A stretch of 43,128 nt of DNA, from positions 1-43,128 of the forward strand of contig DGXE01000075.1 of NCBI GenBank assembly GCA_002395525.1, read 5' to 3'. The position numbers and the translations under genes are program-made. Shown here piece by piece: positions 39,755-43,128 of the stretch. Position 1 is the first letter of the stretch, and each line of letters begins with the position of its first letter. A model generated the notes under the pieces. It was not told the DNA's origin. It did no database searches and saw only the letters and a program-made list of their open reading frames with translations. The DNA is from Ruminococcus sp. UBA4240. Lineage in GTDB: Bacteria > Bacillota > Clostridia > Oscillospirales > Ruminococcaceae.

Positions 39755-40219
39755 TTATCGGTATTTTTCCAGACGATACATTCCGTCATCGGGCTCGGTG
39801 ATCCCGTTTTTATAATCGTATCCCATTTTCCGGTAGAACTGAACAGCCGTAAGTGAAGCCGGTATTTCTATGCGCTGTGCCCGCAGAAAGTATTCATCCT
39901 GTTCCAGGGTCTCTATCAGTTTTCTGCCCAGTCCTTTACCCTGGTATTCCGGCAGAATAAACACAGTGAGCAGGATGCTCTCGGTAACGCTGCCCCAGTA
40001 TCCGGCGATACCGCCGGTCCCGATGATCCTGTCACCGTCACAGATCACATACATATGCCGCTCGTTTGAAGCCTTTATCAGCTCATCTGCCGAATGAGAG
40101 GCTATATTTTGTTCTATGAACTCTTCGGGATAGTCTCTGCTGTTGCTTACCCGCAGAGTTTTTGCAATTACCAGAGCGGTTTCCTGAGCGTCCTCCGGTC
40201 TGAATCTTCTGATCTCCAT
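39755..40219 (-). CDS. GNAT family N-acetyltransferase
   Basis: A 154-residue acetyl-CoA-dependent acyltransferase. It starts with the family's MEIRRFRPEDAQETALVI; the acetyl-CoA loop is LPEYQGKGLGRKLIETLEQD (compare Q/RxxGxG/A), and LTAVQFYRKMGYDYKNG is the usual last strand-helix. The acceptor cannot be predicted. A perfect AAAGGAGG lies 10 bases before the ATG. It stands alone between a convergent terminator and purL, about 150 bases from the purL stop; it may be reached by readthrough from purL. Confidence 0.9.
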   Translation of the reverse strand: MEIRRFRPEDAQETALVIAKTLRVSNSRDYPEEFIEQNIASHSADELIKASNERHMYVICDGDRIIGTGGIAGYWGSVTESILLTVFILPEYQGKGLGRKLIETLEQDEYFLRAQRIEIPASLTAVQFYRKMGYDYKNGITEPDDGMYRLEKYR

Positions 40220-40277
40220 GATGTGTGACCTCCTTTGTGCCCGCTTTTTGCCACGGCTTTTCGTCAGTCAACAGCAG

Positions 40278-40314
40278 AGCCACAGTATCGGACTTTGCAT
40301 CAGGTACTGTGGCT
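40278..40314. other. hairpin between purL and the GNAT gene
   Basis: AGCCACAGTA (40278-40287) pairs perfectly with TACTGTGGCT (40305-40314) around a 17-base loop. A T-rich tail exists only on the plus strand (TTATTC), where no gene ends nearby. It may be a weak purL terminator or an RNA stabiliser. Confidence 0.5.
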
Positions 40315-40367
40315 TTATTCTATGTATGAGTACTTTTACGTTCTCTGACGGGAGCTGCTGTACGTGT

Positions 40368-43128
40368 TTACTTGAAGTAGGCTATACCGCTTTCAAATAT
40401 CTTCTGATCCTTTTCACCGGGAACGTTCTTGCATACATCGCTGCCGATACGCTCGGAGTGCCCCATCTTGCCCAGTACCCTGCCGTCCGGGGAGGTTATG
40501 CCCTCAATGGCATCATAGGAGCCGTTGGGGTTGAAGCGGATATCCATTGTTGCGTTGCCCTCAAGGTCAACGTACTGTGTGGCGATCTGACCGTTTGCCG
40601 CAAGGGAGTCTATCATCTCGCGGGATGCCACAAATCTGCCCTCGCCGTGGGAAATGGCTACCTTGTGGATGTCTCCGACACTGCAGCCTGCAAGCCAGGG
40701 CGAGGAGGCGGATGCTATGCGGGTAGATACCATCATTGACTGGTGGCGTGCTATGGTGTTGAAGGTAAGGGTGGGTGCATCATCAGCCATATCTACTATC
40801 TTGCCGTAGGGAACAAGTCCCAGCTTAATAAGTGCCTGGAAGCCGTTGCATATGCCCAGCATCAGACCGTCACGGTTGTCAAGCAGATCCGTCACTGCAT
40901 CCTTTATTGCAGGGTTGCGGAAGAATGCGGTAATGAACTTGCCGGAGCCGTCAGGCTCATCGCCCCCGGAAAAGCCGCCGGGGATCATGATTATCTGTGA
41001 CTTTGCCACAGCCTTTTCAAAATACTTTATACTGTCTTCAAGGGCTGCCTCGGTAAGGTTCTTGATGACTACCACTTCAGGGGTGCCGCCGGCCCTTTCA
41101 AATGCCCTTGCTGTGTCGTATTCGCAGTTTGTGCCAGGGAATACGGGGATAAGCACTCTGGGCTTTGCAAAGGTGAAGCTGGATGCATGGGCTGAGGTGT
41201 TTGCCTTAGTGAAGCTGTAAGTCTGGGGAGCCTTGGGCTGCTCCTCCTTGGGCTTTACAGGGAATACAGGCTCCAGCTTTGCCTCCCAGGCCGCCTGCAG
41301 CTCTGTGCAGTCCACGGTGTAATCCTTGCAGTCTATGGTATATTCCTCTGTGGTGGTGCCTATGACATTCTCCGTGGTGAAGGGATCACCGTTTAGCTCT
41401 ATTATAAAGGAGCCGTAGCGTGAATAGTACATCAGATCATCGGGCAGCTTCTTCTCAAACTTGAACCCGATCCTGTTGCCGAAGGTCATCTTTGCAATGC
41501 CCTCTGCCACGCCGCCGAAGCCTACTGTCCATACCGACAGGGCATTGCCGGATGCAATAAGCTCCTCCACCCTGTCAAATACGCTCTTTACGCTGTCCCA
41601 CTTGGGGAGAGCGTTTTCGTCGTATTCGGGGGTGATGTGTATTACCTTGTTGCCCGCAGCCTTGAATTCGGGTGATATTATCTTCCCTGCCTTTGCGGTG
41701 GATACTGCAAATGATACAAGGGTTGCGGGGACATCTATATTCTCGAATGTGCCGGACATGGAGTCCTTGCCGCCTATGGAGGCAATGGACAGCTCTGTCT
41801 GTGCCTTGTATGCGCCTAAAAGGGCTGCGAAGGGACGTCCCCAGCGTGTGGGATTGTCCTGTGTGCGCTCGAAGTACTCCTGGAAGGTAAGGTGGCAGTT
41901 CTTGTAGCTGCCGCCGACGGCTATGACCTTTGCAACAGACTCTATCACCGCATCCATTGCACCGTGATAGGGGCTCTTCTCGCTGACATAGGGGTTGTAG
42001 CCCCAGCCCATGATGGATGCTGTGGTGGTCTCTCCCTCCAGCACGGGTATCTTTGCAGCCATAGCCTGTGTGGGGGTCATCTGATACTTGCCGCCGTAGG
42101 GCATGAGCACAGTGCCTGCGCCGATGGTGGAGTCAAAGCGCTCCACAAGACCCTTCTGTGAGCATACGTTGAGGTTCGACATAAGGGAGAACCAGGCATC
42201 CGAGCCGTCAGTATAGGAGCGAAGCTGTGTTGTAACGGGTATCTTAACGGTAACATCCGTATGCTTGGGGGCACCGTTGGAATTGAGAAATTCCCTGGTG
42301 AGGTTTACTATGGTCTTCCCGTTCCACTTCATCTGCAGACGGGGCTCTTCCACAACGTCGGCTACCTTGGTGGCTTCAAGGTTTTCCTTCTCAGCCGCCG
42401 CAATGAACTTCTTGGCATCAGCCTTGCGGACAACGACAGCCATTCTCTCCTGGCTCTCGGATATGGCAAGCTCTGTGCCGTCAAGACCGTCGTACTTTTT
42501 GGGAACAGCGTTGAGATCGATTATAAGGCCGTCTGTAAGCTCGCCTATGGCAACGGATACACCCCCTGCGCCGAAGTCGTTGCAGCGCTTTATCATCCTT
42601 GTCACCTTGGGATCTCTGAACAGCCTCTGCAGCTTTCTCTCCTCCGGGGGATTGCCCTTCTGTACCTCTGCACCGCAGGTGGAGAGGGAATCCTCTGTAT
42701 GTGACTTGGAGGAGCCTGTTGCACCGCCGCAGCCGTCACGGCCTGTGCGGCCGCCAAGGAGTATGACCACATCACCCGGCTCCGGACGTTCTCTTATTAC
42801 ATTCGCCTCGGGGGCAGCGGCAATGACTGCACCTATCTCCATGCGCTTTGCCACATATCCGGGGTGATACACCTCAGCCACATGGCCTGTTGCAAGACCT
42901 ATCTGGTTGCCGTAGGAGCTGTAGCCGTTGGCAGCGCCTGTGGTGATCTTTCTCTGGGGGAGCTTGCCGTGAACGGTGTCCTCAAAGGGGACAAGAGGAT
43001 TGGATGCACCTGTCACACGCATTGCCTGATATACATAGGAACGCCCTGAAAGGGGATCCCTTATAGCGCCGCCCAGACAGGTAGCCGCACCGCCGAAGGG
43101 CTCTATCTCCGTGGGGTGGTTGTGGGTC
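40368..43128 (-). CDS. purL: phosphoribosylformylglycinamidine synthase, one-chain PurL with fused glutaminase; N-terminus beyond the window
   Basis: The frame stays open to the right edge, giving 919 C-terminal residues of a chain expected near 1240. It makes FGAM from FGAR, Gln and ATP in purine synthesis. Seen from the edge: THNHPTEIEPFGGAATCLGG (ATP/Mg site), GDVVILLGGRTGRDGCGGAT, KRCNDFGAGGVSVAIGEL, a second half with ASIGGKDSMSGTFE, a Lys/Glu/Pro-rich linker, then a class I glutaminase domain: PGTNCEYDTARAFERAG, nucleophile Cys (codon 40848-40850) in LGICNGFQALIKLG and His-x-Glu in ISHGEGRF. It is the clostridial long form, not the PurS/PurQ/PurL set of Bacillus. Neighbouring pur genes are not in view, and the start and promoter lie outside. 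Confidence 0.95.
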   Translation of the reverse strand, partial: THNHPTEIEPFGGAATCLGGAIRDPLSGRSYVYQAMRVTGASNPLVPFEDTVHGKLPQRKITTGAANGYSSYGNQIGLATGHVAEVYHPGYVAKRMEIGAVIAAAPEANVIRERPEPGDVVILLGGRTGRDGCGGATGSSKSHTEDSLSTCGAEVQKGNPPEERKLQRLFRDPKVTRMIKRCNDFGAGGVSVAIGELTDGLIIDLNAVPKKYDGLDGTELAISESQERMAVVVRKADAKKFIAAAEKENLEATKVADVVEEPRLQMKWNGKTIVNLTREFLNSNGAPKHTDVTVKIPVTTQLRSYTDGSDAWFSLMSNLNVCSQKGLVERFDSTIGAGTVLMPYGGKYQMTPTQAMAAKIPVLEGETTTASIMGWGYNPYVSEKSPYHGAMDAVIESVAKVIAVGGSYKNCHLTFQEYFERTQDNPTRWGRPFAALLGAYKAQTELSIASIGGKDSMSGTFENIDVPATLVSFAVSTAKAGKIISPEFKAAGNKVIHITPEYDENALPKWDSVKSVFDRVEELIASGNALSVWTVGFGGVAEGIAKMTFGNRIGFKFEKKLPDDLMYYSRYGSFIIELNGDPFTTENVIGTTTEEYTIDCKDYTVDCTELQAAWEAKLEPVFPVKPKEEQPKAPQTYSFTKANTSAHASSFTFAKPRVLIPVFPGTNCEYDTARAFERAGGTPEVVVIKNLTEAALEDSIKYFEKAVAKSQIIMIPGGFSGGDEPDGSGKFITAFFRNPAIKDAVTDLLDNRDGLMLGICNGFQALIKLGLVPYGKIVDMADDAPTLTFNTIARHQSMMVSTRIASASSPWLAGCSVGDIHKVAISHGEGRFVASREMIDSLAANGQIATQYVDLEGNATMDIRFNPNGSYDAIEGITSPDGRVLGKMGHSERIGSDVCKNVPGEKDQKIFESGIAYFK

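Noticed and set aside
1..43128. Search for tRNA or rRNA genes, CRISPR arrays, insertion-sequence ends or prophage genes
   Set aside because: None found by eye; no repeated spacer pattern, cloverleaf with CCA end, or transposase/integrase was seen. A tRNA or covariance-model scan would be needed to be sure.

Overview
The window looks like a chromosomal segment of a low-to-mid-GC Gram-positive anaerobe, most likely a Ruminococcus-like member of the Oscillospiraceae (Clostridia). Reasons: strong AGGAGG-type ribosome binding sites, near-consensus sigma-A promoters, a B12-dependent methionine synthase split from its activation domain, the long one-chain PurL with a fused glutaminase domain, DUF951 and DUF4364 proteins, type-2 GalT, and no outer-membrane functions. 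I see no tRNA, rRNA, CRISPR array, insertion sequence or prophage gene; most genes are housekeeping. The genus is an inference from gene content.

Layout. 1-1620 (+): a cut-off flavodoxin, a small hexapeptide acetyltransferase and a flavodoxin-domain lipoprotein. 1667-4915 (+): methionine synthase reactivation protein and MetH. 4929-9257 (-): a compact operon ogg-like glycosylase, DUF951, prfA, Sua5/TsaC, coaE, lytic transglycosylase (transcribed leftwards). 9363-10862 (-): a membrane-anchored FecR-like protein with a Thr-rich stalk and two InlB-type repeats. 11047-13757 (+): galT and a membrane GGDEF protein. 13800-21060 (+): sbcD, sbcC, a Wzt/Wzm-like polysaccharide ABC exporter pair and an S66 (MccF-like) peptidase. 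21103-26474 (+): aroB, aroA, an aroC homologue, a DUF4364 protein and a galactokinase. 26765-27961 (-): an unrecognised acidic, disordered membrane protein. 28043-31458 (-): an OhrR/MarR-type regulator and a fused ATPase-permease exporter. 31726-36171 (+): rsmD, coaD, a coiled-coil protein, a cytoplasmic GH26-like protein and a duplicated zinc-finger protein. 36227-36748 (-): a SLOG/DUF1273 protein, divergent from 36782-39639 (+): alr and a DUF853 HerA-like ATPase. 39755-40219 (-): a GNAT acetyltransferase. 40368-43128 (-): purL, cut by the right edge.

How genes work together. AroB and AroA supply steps 2 and 6 of the shikimate pathway. The next gene is a chorismate synthase homologue, but every classical catalytic signature I can check in it is altered; this is the most interesting observation in the window. 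MetH and its separate reactivation protein form one methionine-synthesis unit. GalT and GalK are Leloir enzymes in different operons. CoaD and CoaE are two late steps of CoA synthesis. The rsmD operon ends with two poorly characterised proteins (an intracellular glycosidase-like barrel and a tandemly duplicated domain protein carrying RanBP2-type zinc fingers) that may act together. Many gene pairs overlap by ATGA, suggesting translational coupling, and the eight best promoters all have exactly 17-bp spacers.
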